Shown here: in pieces, positions 7,781 through 15,554 of the stretch
How positions within the stretch are numbered: position 1 is the first letter of the stretch
Layout of the letters: each line of letters opens with the position of its first letter
Assembly (NCBI RefSeq): GCF_014287775.1
Contig: NZ_JACOOZ010000002.1
Location: 248,001-312,000 of the forward strand
Direction: 5' to 3'
Origin: Eubacterium_G segne
GTDB lineage: Bacteria; Bacillota; Clostridia; Lachnospirales; Lachnospiraceae
Length of the DNA: 64,000 nt
The notes under the pieces: model-generated
Told to the model about the DNA's origin: nothing
Database searches by the model: none
Seen by the model: only the letters and a program-made list of their open reading frames with translations
Translations under genes and position numbers: made by a program

Positions 7781-9112
7781 ATGAGTACTCAATTATCAGA
7801 ACATTTCACATATTCAAAACTGCTTAGATTTGTTATTCCACCTATTATTATGATGATATTTACGTCTATTTACAGTGTGGTTGACGGCTTATTTGTATCT
7901 AATTATGTGGGAAAGACTGCCCTTGCCGCCATAAATCTTATCCTTCCATTTATCATGGCAATATCAGCCCTTGGATTTATGATTGGAACAGGAGGAAGTG
8001 CCATTGTGGCTAAAACTCTGGGAGAAGGTAATAAAAAGAAAGCCAATGAGTATTTCTCGCTTTTAGTTTATGTAACAATTATATTTGGTATTTTACTTGC
8101 CATTATAAGTTTTTTCCTTATTCCACCTATTGCCAAAGCTCTAGGTGCAACAGGAGAACTTTTAAATAACTGCATACTATACGGCCGGCTGTCCCTTATT
8201 TCCATAACAGCCTTTATGCTTCAAAATGTTTTTCAAAGTTTCTTTGTTACTGCGGAAAAGCAAAAGCTGGGATTGGGTGTCATAATAGCTGCCGGAGTTA
8301 CCAATATTGTTCTTGATTATATTTTTGTTGCCCTGTTGGGTTTTGGGCTTACAGGTGCTGCCATTGCAACAATTTGTGGTGAATTTATAGGTGGATTATT
8401 TCCCATACTATATTTTGCAAGACCTAATTCCAGTCAGCTTCGTCTTGGAAAAACCCACTTTGAAGGGAGGATACTTTTAAAAACCTGTGCCAATGGTTCA
8501 TCTGAACTTATGACTAACCTTTCCAGTTCAATTGTAAACTCTCTCTACAATATTCAGTTAATGAATTTTGCCGGGGAAAACGGAGTAGCTGCCTATGGTG
8601 CAATTATGTATGTAAACTTTATTTTTATGTCAATATTCTTTGGTTATTCAATAGGAAGTGCCCCTATAACAAGCTTTCATTATGGTGCTAAAAATCATCG
8701 TGAACTAAAAAGTCTGTTTAAGAAAAGTCTTACATTTATTGGTGTCTCCGGTATCGTTCTTGTTGTTCTGGCACAGTTATCGGCTTCTACCCTTGCCTGG
8801 TTATTTGTAGGATATGATAGTGATTTATTTGAAATGGCTTTAGCAGGCTTTAGAATATACTGTCTTGTTTATTTAATAAACGGGTTCAATATATTTGGTT
8901 CCTCATTCTTCACTGCCTTAAACAACGGGCTGGTTTCTGCTGCCATTTCCTTTCTCCGCACACTGTTATTTCAAATTGTGTCGGTGCTTATTTTGCCGGT
9001 TATTTTCGGTATTGCAGGAATTTGGTCTGCAGTAAATGTAGCAGAAGTTTTAACATTATGTGTTACTATTTTCTTCTTTGTAGAACAAAGAAAAAAATAT
9101 AATTATGCGTAG
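7781..9112 (+). CDS. MATE family multidrug efflux transporter, MepA-like
   Basis: A 443-residue inner-membrane protein with about 12 hydrophobic segments in two similar halves. The N-terminal signature (YSVVDGLFVSNYVGKTALAA, then GGSAIVAKTLGEG) is that of the MepA/NorM-related group. MATE pumps export cationic drugs in exchange for Na+ or H+. It is co-transcribed with the upstream MarR regulator. Substrate range cannot be read from the sequence. Confidence 0.92.
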   Translation: MSTQLSEHFTYSKLLRFVIPPIIMMIFTSIYSVVDGLFVSNYVGKTALAAINLILPFIMAISALGFMIGTGGSAIVAKTLGEGNKKKANEYFSLLVYVTIIFGILLAIISFFLIPPIAKALGATGELLNNCILYGRLSLISITAFMLQNVFQSFFVTAEKQKLGLGVIIAAGVTNIVLDYIFVALLGFGLTGAAIATICGEFIGGLFPILYFARPNSSQLRLGKTHFEGRILLKTCANGSSELMTNLSSSIVNSLYNIQLMNFAGENGVAAYGAIMYVNFIFMSIFFGYSIGSAPITSFHYGAKNHRELKSLFKKSLTFIGVSGIVLVVLAQLSASTLAWLFVGYDSDLFEMALAGFRIYCLVYLINGFNIFGSSFFTALNNGLVSAAISFLRTLLFQIVSVLILPVIFGIAGIWSAVNVAEVLTLCVTIFFFVEQRKKYNYA

Positions 9113-9205
9113 GTTTTATGACATATCATTTGTTGACTTTATATGTAATGAACGTTAAAATTTTTATAACAATTAGTGTGTTTAGAAATTATATCAGGAG
9201 TTATT

Positions 9206-10048
9206 ATGAAATCTAAATTAAAGAATTTTAGCCTTCTTACCATAAGCACTTTAATAATGGCTGTAGGCATTTACTTTTTTAAATTTGCTAACAATTTTAC
9301 TTTTGGTGGCATAACGGGTATGGCAGTTTTAGTTGCCAGGTTTACTCCACTGTCAGCCGGTGATTTTTCATTTATTGCCAATATTTTATTACTTATTATT
9401 GGCTTTATAATACTTGGACGTGATTTTGCAGCTAAAACTGCTTACAGCACTATTTTACTTTCAATTTCATTGTCTTTACTTGAAAGGATATTTCCTATGA
9501 GTAAGCCCCTTACAGACGAGCCATTGCTGGAACTGGTTTTTGCCATACTTCTTCCTGCTCTAGGCTCTGCCGTTTTATTTAATATCGGGGCTTCAAGTGG
9601 TGGAACAGATGTTATTGCCATGATTTTAAAGAAGTATACCAGCGTAAATATCGGAAGAGGACTCCTTTTCTCTGATATGTTATTTACAGCAGCCGGTTTC
9701 TTTGTTTTTGATGTAAAAACAGGTCTCTATTCAATGCTTGGACTAATTGTCCGTTCAGCCCTTATTGACAACTTTATTGAAAGTCTTAACCGTTCAAAAT
9801 ACTTTCACGTTGTCTGCACTGACCCCAAACCTATCTGTCAATACATAGAAACCACACTAAAACGTGATTCCACACTGGTATCTGCCACCGGTTCATTTAC
9901 GGGAGATAACAAATATATTATTCTTACGGTTTTAAGTCCAAGTGAAGCGGTTAAGCTTCGTAATTTCATAAGGGGGAACTCCCCGGGAGCTTTCCTGCTT
10001 ATTTCAAATACCAGCGAAATTATTGGAAAAGGGTTCCACTCAGTTTAG
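9206..10048 (+). CDS. YitT family membrane protein (DUF161/DUF2179)
   Basis: A 280-residue protein with 5-6 membrane segments and a C-terminal cytoplasmic DUF2179 domain (about residues 200-275, ending LISNTSEIIGKGFHSV). The FTFGGITGMAVL and GASSGGTDVIAMIL segments are typical of the YitT family. The ATG at 9206 is chosen because AGGAG sits directly upstream and homologues start MKSKLKNF; the longer frame from 9176 has no site. Function in this family is unknown, with some members linked to metabolite transport. Its stop codon lies inside the terminator hairpin. Confidence 0.88.
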   Translation: MKSKLKNFSLLTISTLIMAVGIYFFKFANNFTFGGITGMAVLVARFTPLSAGDFSFIANILLLIIGFIILGRDFAAKTAYSTILLSISLSLLERIFPMSKPLTDEPLLELVFAILLPALGSAVLFNIGASSGGTDVIAMILKKYTSVNIGRGLLFSDMLFTAAGFFVFDVKTGLYSMLGLIVRSALIDNFIESLNRSKYFHVVCTDPKPICQYIETTLKRDSTLVSATGSFTGDNKYIILTVLSPSEAVKLRNFIRGNSPGAFLLISNTSEIIGKGFHSV

Positions 10049-10062
10049 AGTGAAACCCTTTT
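10027..10062. terminator. Terminator overlapping the yitT stop codon
   Basis: AAAAGGGTTCCACTC, six-base loop, GAGTGAAACCCTTTT: a near-perfect 15-base stem. The yitT stop is in the loop. The convergent secreted-protein gene ends 8 bases away, so one hairpin serves both. Confidence 0.85.
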
Positions 10063-10069
10063 ATGTATT

Positions 10070-10876
10070 CTATATTTTTCTTTTATCTACTATATGGCAG
10101 CCATAATCTTTATATGGAAGATTATAATATTTTTCATAGTCCTTAGCCTTTGCAAACAAAGCATCATAAACCCTGCCCTTTAGTTCCATCCATGCATGTC
10201 CTGTGTCGTGAACTACATAAACATTTTTGTACCCACATTCATGTACCATAAATGCCAGTGCTGATGACTGGGAAACGCAACAGCCTTCACCCTTTATAAA
10301 AATATCATTGGCAAATGTAGATTCCCATCCTTTCTCTTTATATATCTTATTTAGAAAACGATATCTTTTATAAGGTATGTCAGAAATCCAGTCAAAGCAT
10401 TTTCTTAATTTCACTTCTTTTGAATCTGTTGACTTGCATATTTTATCCACCATTTTTCTTGCTCTAATCATAGTTTTAATTTTTTGAGCATTAAGTTTTG
10501 TTATTTTTGCTCTGCCGTTTTTGCAAATTCTTATTCCGTCAATAGTTCTGTTTTTAAGTTGTTTACCATTTGAACGTCCAAAGAAATAAAAATGTTTATT
10601 ATATTTTGCCCATCCTTTAACCATTACACCATTTTCATCAAATAAATATCTGCTTTTTTTAATGGTAATAACCTTATTTTTGACCTTTTTACCTTTTACC
10701 ACATAATATGTTTTTCCCTTTTTGGTAACCAGTTTCCCCGACAACTCATCTGACTTTTTTGTGGCAGTTGTCACCGCTTCCCTGTTATCATTTTTAGTGG
10801 CAGCCACAACCGGTGTTGACATTACAACACATAAAGCCCAAATTGTCATTGCTTTAAATATAAACTTTTTATTCAT
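10070..10876 (-). CDS. Secreted transglutaminase-like (cysteine protease fold) protein with wall-binding-type repeats
   Basis: A 268-residue protein with a Sec signal peptide (hydrophobic core 9-22, cleavage near VVAATK). Residues about 45-110 are basic and contain GW/YF repeats resembling choline-binding/glucan-binding modules (SRYLFDENGVMVKGWAKYNK, then HFYFFGRSNGKQL). The C-terminal half has the transglutaminase-like triad: Cys in KGEGCCVSQSSALAFM, His in DTGHAWMEL, Asp in VYDALFA. Such proteins are exported and probably remodel or cross-link surface peptides; the true reaction is unknown. The start follows AAAGGAGGAG. A 73-codon gene lies 19 bases upstream in the same direction. Confidence 0.82.
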   Translation of the reverse strand: MNKKFIFKAMTIWALCVVMSTPVVAATKNDNREAVTTATKKSDELSGKLVTKKGKTYYVVKGKKVKNKVITIKKSRYLFDENGVMVKGWAKYNKHFYFFGRSNGKQLKNRTIDGIRICKNGRAKITKLNAQKIKTMIRARKMVDKICKSTDSKEVKLRKCFDWISDIPYKRYRFLNKIYKEKGWESTFANDIFIKGEGCCVSQSSALAFMVHECGYKNVYVVHDTGHAWMELKGRVYDALFAKAKDYEKYYNLPYKDYGCHIVDKRKI

Positions 10877-10894
10877 GACTCTCCTCCTTTAAAA

Positions 10895-11116
10895 CTAACT
10901 AATACCCTTTAAACTATTTAAAAGTTCCAAATCTTCCGCCTGCACTCTGAAATTAGTCTTTATAGGTTCTCCATCCGGTGCAGTAACCACCATTTCTATT
11001 ATTGTACCTTCCTTTATTTCAAGACTGGCACGCTTGAAAAATTTTGGAATCATTGGATGTCTTTGTCCAAAGTCCTGTATCATTCCCTTTGCTTTCATTA
11101 ACTCTAATGGATTCAT
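10895..11116 (-). CDS. Small conserved protein of unknown function
   Basis: A 73-residue soluble, slightly acidic protein starting MNPLELMKAKGMIQDF and ending LELLNSLKGIS. An HPMIPKFFKR segment is followed by a predicted beta region (EIKEGTIIEMVVTAPDG). A purine-rich site lies before the start and it is 19 bases upstream of the secreted transglutaminase-like gene, so the two may share a transcript. Similar short proteins occur in Lachnospiraceae but I cannot name a family. Confidence 0.6.
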   Translation of the reverse strand: MNPLELMKAKGMIQDFGQRHPMIPKFFKRASLEIKEGTIIEMVVTAPDGEPIKTNFRVQAEDLELLNSLKGIS

Positions 11117-11191
11117 ATTTTTCCTCTCTTTCTTTTCTCCTTTAATTAATCATATTCTATCAGGAGTTTTTTCTTTGCCTATATAGTACCA

Positions 11192-11383
11192 TTAATCAAA
11201 CTTTGTTGTCCAGTAAGCAGTTTCATTTGCTTCAAAACACATTAGTATCTGTTGACGATTTACTTTTTCTTCTGCTAAGTTATCCGGTATTTCCTCTTTT
11301 GCAAAATATCTGCTTTCAACTGTTTCAATGTTATTTACAAACTCTCCTCCCAGATTCTCACATAAAACAAATACCTTTACCAC
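11192..11383 (-). pseudogene. C-terminal remnant of a Nudix hydrolase
   Basis: A 63-residue frame whose sequence (VFVLCENLGGEFVNNIETVE, then YFAKEEIPDNLAEEK and NRQQILMCFEA) matches the last third of ADP-ribose-pyrophosphatase-like Nudix enzymes. The Nudix box (GX5EX7REUXEEXGU) is absent and the frame opens with GTG without a homologous N-terminus. It is a 3' fragment without catalytic residues. Confidence 0.65.
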
Positions 11384-11635
11384 TCCTTAAATCATATTGT
11401 AAAATCCCTTATTACTAATTAAATAATATGTAACATTTGTCTCTTTATCTGTTATATGAATGGATTTTCTCTGACTGAGCATTTCTCTGTACGGTGCTGC
11501 AAGGTTCGTTGTAAAGCAAAAAAGCGTAGAATTTTTCACCAACTCCTGAAACAGTGGAATGGTTTATGAGTATCTTATAAAGTGATACATTACGGCAAAG
11601 ACTACAAGCAGGGAATAAATCCCGGCTTGTAACTT
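11384..11635 (-). other. Gap with decayed coding sequence
   Basis: On the minus strand two overlapping frames can be read without initiation signals, one containing VSGVGEKFYAFLLYNEP and another TTNLAAPYREMLSQRK then TYYLISNKGFYNMI. They look like pieces of one or two degraded genes, not working ORFs, and adjoin the Nudix remnant. I cannot assign a family. No promoter or RNA was recognised. Confidence 0.35.
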
Positions 11636-11869
11636 TTATTTCCCGTCAAAAACAATATCTTTCCCATCTTGATTTTTATATATGTACAATTTATTTTTCC
11701 AATCCATTGTAATATAATTTTCTATAAATTTATCTTTTCTAACATCATACCCCGACACTGAAATTGTTTGAGCAGTTTTATTTATTTTTATATTGCTACC
11801 TGTATACCGCTTATAAAAATCACACGCCTCATCAAAGGAACAATAGTCGTAAAACTCATTAACCAACAC
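11636..11869 (-). CDS. Small hypothetical protein
   Basis: A 77-residue acidic protein (YDYCSFDEACDFYKRYTGSN, later FIENYITMDWKNKLYIYKNQ). There is no signal peptide or membrane segment. It ends just before the decayed region and starts 17 bases after the DUF1648 gene on the same strand. It could be a genuine small protein or the end of a larger lost one; no family recognised. Confidence 0.4.
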   Translation of the reverse strand: MLVNEFYDYCSFDEACDFYKRYTGSNIKINKTAQTISVSGYDVRKDKFIENYITMDWKNKLYIYKNQDGKDIVFDGK

Positions 11870-11886
11870 ACTAATAACATAGATTT

Positions 11887-12345
11887 TTACTTATTCCTGA
11901 TTGTATAAATAATCCCCACTATAACAACCACAAACATTGCTACTATAACAGCCAATACCGGCCAGCCCGGAAGCTGATTATTTGAAGCTGAACTCAGTCC
12001 CCCATAAATGCATACACTAACTGCTAAAATTTTTATTGCTCCAATTATTTTAAGCCCACACCCATACAGACGTTCCTTATTTTCTTCAGTAACTTTAACC
12101 GGAAAATTCCATGCCTGTGGGAATTTTTCTATAAAAATAAACAGTCCCATAAGTAGTAATGCAATTATAGGTTCAACAATCAGGCTTGCCTTACTGCCAT
12201 AATTATCAGGTTTCCCGGCAGCATTAAAATGAGTTGGAACCGTTCCCGGTATATTTTTCCATTCAACTATAATATATATTGCGTAAGCTGCAATCATCAG
12301 AAAACATATTACATTAATTATTAAATTTATCTTTCTTTCCTTCAT
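11887..12345 (-). CDS. DUF1648 membrane protein
   Basis: A 152-residue protein with four hydrophobic segments (about residues 8-27, 57-75, 98-118, 125-148). The loop after the first contains IPGTVPTHFNAAGKPDNYG, the hallmark of DUF1648 (as in SdpI-type immunity proteins and related membrane proteins). SdpI-like members give immunity to the SdpC toxin, but the C-terminal SdpI signature is not seen, so only the domain name is claimed. The start has GGAGG seven bases upstream. The same 17-base segment spanning site and start occurs again 90 bases upstream. Confidence 0.78.
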   Translation of the reverse strand: MKERKINLIINVICFLMIAAYAIYIIVEWKNIPGTVPTHFNAAGKPDNYGSKASLIVEPIIALLLMGLFIFIEKFPQAWNFPVKVTEENKERLYGCGLKIIGAIKILAVSVCIYGGLSSASNNQLPGWPVLAVIVAMFVVVIVGIIYTIRNK

Positions 12346-12387
12346 TTGTTTCCTCCCTGTCTAATATGTGTTGCCCCCTCCCTTCGG

Positions 12388-12435
12388 TCAGCGGCACTTC
12401 GTCGGAAACATTAACAAGAAATGAACTTCGTTCAT
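12388..12435 (-). CDS. Possible 15-codon leader peptide upstream of DUF1648
   Basis: ATG at 12435 preceded by GGGAGG, encoding MNEVHFLLMFPTKCR and a stop. The 17 bases covering its site and start (GGGAGGAAACAAATGAA) are repeated exactly at the DUF1648 start. Either this is a real leader ORF or the result of a small tandem duplication with an insert. No homologue can be judged at this length. Confidence 0.3.
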   Translation of the reverse strand: MNEVHFLLMFPTKCR

Positions 12436-12497
12436 TTGTTTCCTCCCATATAATATTTATGCTATATCTTAGCATATGTTATTTAACAATGAAACAA

Positions 12498-12530
12498 AAA
12501 CCGGAAGTGACATATGACTCCTTCCGGTTT
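12498..12530 (-). terminator. Terminator of the DUF438 gene
   Basis: AAACCGGAAG, 13-base loop, CTTCCGGTTT, with a T run on the minus strand, six bases after the DUF438 stop. Confidence 0.8.
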
Positions 12531-12536
12531 TACAAA

Positions 12537-13751
12537 CTATTTAGCAAAGTGTTCTTTTGCAAATTCCATATCCTGAACCAATTCCATTGTTCCAAGATAT
12601 TCATTATCTTTATTTCTTACCGCCATATAAGTTACTAACATGGTTTTTCCGTTTTTCTCCATCCACACAGGTACTTTGTCAAGCTTTCCTGCCCTGAACT
12701 CATCAATAATGCCCCTGACACGCTGTTCAATTTTCGGCGGATGGCAGGAAAATACCTCCCTTCCTATTGCCATTTTAGGACGCTTAAATACTTTCGGTCC
12801 ATCATTAAAATATCTGTTAATATTTTCATCATCAATAAATGTTATTTCAAGAGGTATTGTATTAAGCATAGCCTCTACTTGCTGTAAAGTAAAGCTTCCT
12901 CCTGCCATAATTATTTTTTCTTCACTAAATGCAGTTTTCTCTTCTTTGACTGACTTTTCTCCGTCTTTCCATATTTTACCGGTTACTCCAAAGCATTCCG
13001 GATAATCCTTTGAATCCACATAAATTCCATGCCATTCTTCCTCAGTAAAATTTAACGCACAATTAGGAAAGAGTATGTTTGCCTCCTTATAAATCATCTC
13101 TTCTGCCCTTGTCAAAAGTGCTTCAAATTTCTTTATCCATTTTTCGTCACCTGTATTTGATTGTGCTAATACAGATAATTCATCCCTTATTTCATCATCT
13201 ACAGTCCACATTACATCTGATGGGCCACTGATTTCATATTTAACTTTCAAATGTGGATAAAGCAAGTCCCCTTTTTTAGCATAGTGAATTGAAAGTTGTC
13301 TAAGTTCCTGCAATAAATCGGAATTAATTTTTCCTATTTTTATTTTATCCCTACATTCATCAATAATTTTTTGTAACTTTTCATTTTCCTCAGTAAATGT
13401 TTCAAGCGGATGTCCCGGAATTGCAATTAATTCTGCTGCCGCCGCCATTCTCTGATTTTTCATTGATTCCCCTACAGCCTTTTCTGTATTGGCAATTCTT
13501 TCCTCTCTTGTTTTTCCATGAAACAATGCTGAATGAACATCGCATAATTTCTGCACTTCCTCTAACGGTGTTCCATCTCTTAATAATCTTTGTTCAGCAA
13601 GCATTATTTCAGAAGCATTCACTTCCTTAAATTCCTTTACAAAGTCCGCCCTGACGCTTTCTAAACTTTCCCCTTTATTTAACCTTATTAAATATTCTTT
13701 AATTCTCTCTGTGGATTTGCTTATACCTGATTTTTCATTAATTCTGCTCAT
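12537..13751 (-). CDS. DUF438 domain protein (hemerythrin-like plus PAS-like)
   Basis: A 404-residue soluble protein. N-terminal DUF438 (about 1-75: EYLIRLNKGESLESVRADFV, then LCDVHSALFHG), a hemerythrin-like helical section (about 110-240: IPGHPLETFTEENEKLQKII, HYAKKGDLLYPHL, RAEEMIYKEANILFP) with His/Glu positions for a di-iron site, and a C-terminal PAS-like domain (about 295-400: GREVFSCHPPKIEQRVRGII). Such proteins are common in anaerobes and thought to sense oxygen, NO or redox state; no output domain is present. It is a monocistronic unit between two terminators. Confidence 0.88.
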   Translation of the reverse strand: MSRINEKSGISKSTERIKEYLIRLNKGESLESVRADFVKEFKEVNASEIMLAEQRLLRDGTPLEEVQKLCDVHSALFHGKTREERIANTEKAVGESMKNQRMAAAAELIAIPGHPLETFTEENEKLQKIIDECRDKIKIGKINSDLLQELRQLSIHYAKKGDLLYPHLKVKYEISGPSDVMWTVDDEIRDELSVLAQSNTGDEKWIKKFEALLTRAEEMIYKEANILFPNCALNFTEEEWHGIYVDSKDYPECFGVTGKIWKDGEKSVKEEKTAFSEEKIIMAGGSFTLQQVEAMLNTIPLEITFIDDENINRYFNDGPKVFKRPKMAIGREVFSCHPPKIEQRVRGIIDEFRAGKLDKVPVWMEKNGKTMLVTYMAVRNKDNEYLGTMELVQDMEFAKEHFAK

Positions 13752-13816
13752 ATATATTAACTTCCTTTCCTGTATTAGTTTGAATTATTTATCTTTAATA
13801 TATACTATCAGCAGAA

Positions 13817-13846
13817 AAAAATCCGTTGTTTTAGCAACGGATTTTT
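13817..13846. terminator. Terminator of the agrDB transcript
   Basis: AAAAATCCGTTG, six-base loop, CAACGGATTTTT: a perfect 12-base stem directly after agrB, with A/T runs on both sides. Confidence 0.85.
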
Positions 13847-13854
13847 AGTATTTT

Positions 13855-14448
13855 TCAATTATAACTTTCCCCCAATTTTTCTTTACTCTTTAGTTTTAGC
13901 AATATACAAGGTATTTGCAAACATGCCGGTAACATAATTCCTTCTGCTATGCAAATAGCATATGTTATATTATCTGTAAGTAAACATACACAATAGAGTC
14001 CCCCAAACACTAATGATATGGCAGCTGTAACTTTTTTGTACCTTACAATCTCCCCTTCATCCAGCTTTCTGCTTTCTGAATCAATAGGGCTTAATATAAT
14101 CAGGCTGGTCACAGCTAACACTACACAAATATTAAGTACAAAAATATATTTAATATTTGTAACCATGTAAACACACATAAATAATACACTGCATGAACAA
14201 AGGATGCATACCCAAACATGCTTAGCGTGGAATCCACCACTAAATTTTCTGACACACATAAATGGTATTATGATTATAATGCTTTCCAATACCCTGTCCA
14301 TCATAATTCCAAATGTCAAAATTATTGCTAATGGCGCTATTAAAAAAATCAAGCTATATACTGCATACTCATATAGTTCCCGATCCATCTCATCTATTGC
14401 CCCGCAGCGTATTAACCATGTTGCCACATGCTTTGATAAGTATTTCAT
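13855..14448 (-). CDS. agrB: AgrB-type peptide-processing membrane endopeptidase
   Basis: A 197-residue membrane protein with about 5-6 hydrophobic segments. The catalytic region reads RKFSGGFHAKHVWVCIL: His74 and Cys81 have the same seven-residue spacing as H77/C84 of staphylococcal AgrB. ILSPIDSESRKLD (about 118-130) is another family signature. AgrB removes the C-terminal tail of AgrD and forms the thiolactone or lactone ring. Its ATG overlaps the stop of agrD (TAATG), so the two are translationally coupled. Confidence 0.93.
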   Translation of the reverse strand: MKYLSKHVATWLIRCGAIDEMDRELYEYAVYSLIFLIAPLAIILTFGIMMDRVLESIIIIIPFMCVRKFSGGFHAKHVWVCILCSCSVLFMCVYMVTNIKYIFVLNICVVLAVTSLIILSPIDSESRKLDEGEIVRYKKVTAAISLVFGGLYCVCLLTDNITYAICIAEGIMLPACLQIPCILLKLKSKEKLGESYN

Positions 14449-14600
14449 TATTTTTCACCTCTAAAGCGTTCTAACTCTTTTGGAGCCTTTGGCTGATAAA
14501 TCAATGCACATGATGTAGAATTAGCATCAACCTTAAGCATTCTGTTAAGTGTTTTTTCAACAAGCTTTGCTGATGGCTTTACCATATTCTTTCTTTCCAT
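14448..14600 (-). CDS. agrD: AgrD-type cyclic autoinducer peptide precursor
   Basis: A 50-codon ORF. ATG at 14600 follows AAAGGGGG; its TAA overlaps the agrB ATG. The layout is that of AgrD: basic amphipathic N-terminus (MERKNMVKPSAKLVEKTL), a core NSTSCALIY with Cys31, and a charged, proline-containing tail (QPKAPKELERFRGEK). By analogy AgrB cuts after the core and links Cys31 to the carboxylate, giving a five-residue ring (C-A-L-I-Y); tail length N-terminal to the ring is unknown. The core differs from the staphylococcal and C. perfringens peptides known to me. Confidence 0.9.
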   Translation of the reverse strand: MERKNMVKPSAKLVEKTLNRMLKVDANSTSCALIYQPKAPKELERFRGEK

Positions 14601-14688
14601 ATCTAATTCCCCCTTTCCTGATTTATGGAGTTATAATACATTATTCTTTTCAAAAAATCGATACCCTAAGCACGAAAAGACATTTTTT

Positions 14689-14745
14689 ACCACTTTTTGG
14701 TAGTTTTAAACTCTTTACAGGGTTTAGCACCCTACCAAAAAAGGT
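14689..14745. promoter_or_regulatory. Inverted repeat in the agr divergent promoter region
   Basis: Between agrD (leftward) and the response regulator (rightward), ACCACTTTTTGGTAG (14689-14703) and CTACCAAAAAAGGT (14732-14745) form an inverted repeat separated by 28 bases. The position suits the LytTR-type regulator encoded next door, which binds paired sites. On the plus strand TATAAT precedes the regulator gene by about 45 bases. Confidence 0.55.
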
Positions 14746-14841
14746 CGAATTTTGTCTTTTTATGCTTGTTATCTGTCCTTTATCATTTTTTTATAGTATA
14801 ATGTTTTCAGTTTTATAATTTATGATAAAAGGGGGGTTACC

Positions 14842-15549
14842 ATGCGTATTTTAATATGTGATGATGACTTAGAAATTGCAGAACAATTAAATGATACATT
14901 AAATCTTTTTTTCCAAAATAATTTCCTAAAGCTTCCAGAAATTGTTATATATGATAACGGAGAGGACTTGCTGGCAGACTCAATGGATAAAGATATTGTT
15001 TTTCTCGATATTGAAATGCCGGGGCTTAATGGAATATACGTTGGAAATGAATTAAAAAACAAAAATCCCAACATAATTATTTTTATTGTAACTTCTTACT
15101 CGGAATATTTAGATGATGCCATGCGTTTTCACGTGTTCCGCTATCTTTCAAAACCTGTTGACCCTAACCGGTTATTCAGAAACCTGAAAGATGCCATTGA
15201 GTTATACAATACAACTGTCACCAAAATTCCAATTGAAACAAAAAACGGAGTTTATACGGTACCCGCATCAGACATTGTATTTGCAGAAACTCACGGTCAC
15301 AAAACCATTATTCATACACTAAAACAGGATTACGAGTCAATACATAGCATGAGACATTGGTTAGAAGTATTAAAAATGCCCTGTTTTTTTGCTTCCCATC
15401 GAAGCTTCATTATAAATCTGAAGTATGTATCTAATTTTGACCATACTTTAATTCACTTGTGTAATGACCGCTTTAAGGCATATTTAACCCGAAGGAAATA
15501 TACCGGATTTAAGGATGCATATTTACTATATTTAGAAAGTACGAGGTAA
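14842..15549 (+). CDS. LytTR family response regulator (AgrA-like)
   Basis: A 235-residue regulator. The receiver domain (1-120) has the acidic pocket CDDD (6-9), phospho-acceptor Asp56 in FLDIEMPG, Thr in VTSYSEY and Lys in YLSKPVD. A LytTR DNA-binding domain follows (about 130-235). It starts after AAAGGGGGG and stops 5 bases before the kinase gene. With the adjacent agrDB operon it should respond to the autoinducer and activate transcription from paired sites, probably including the agr intergenic repeat. Confidence 0.92.
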   Translation: MRILICDDDLEIAEQLNDTLNLFFQNNFLKLPEIVIYDNGEDLLADSMDKDIVFLDIEMPGLNGIYVGNELKNKNPNIIIFIVTSYSEYLDDAMRFHVFRYLSKPVDPNRLFRNLKDAIELYNTTVTKIPIETKNGVYTVPASDIVFAETHGHKTIIHTLKQDYESIHSMRHWLEVLKMPCFFASHRSFIINLKYVSNFDHTLIHLCNDRFKAYLTRRKYTGFKDAYLLYLESTR

Positions 15550-15554
15550 CCACA

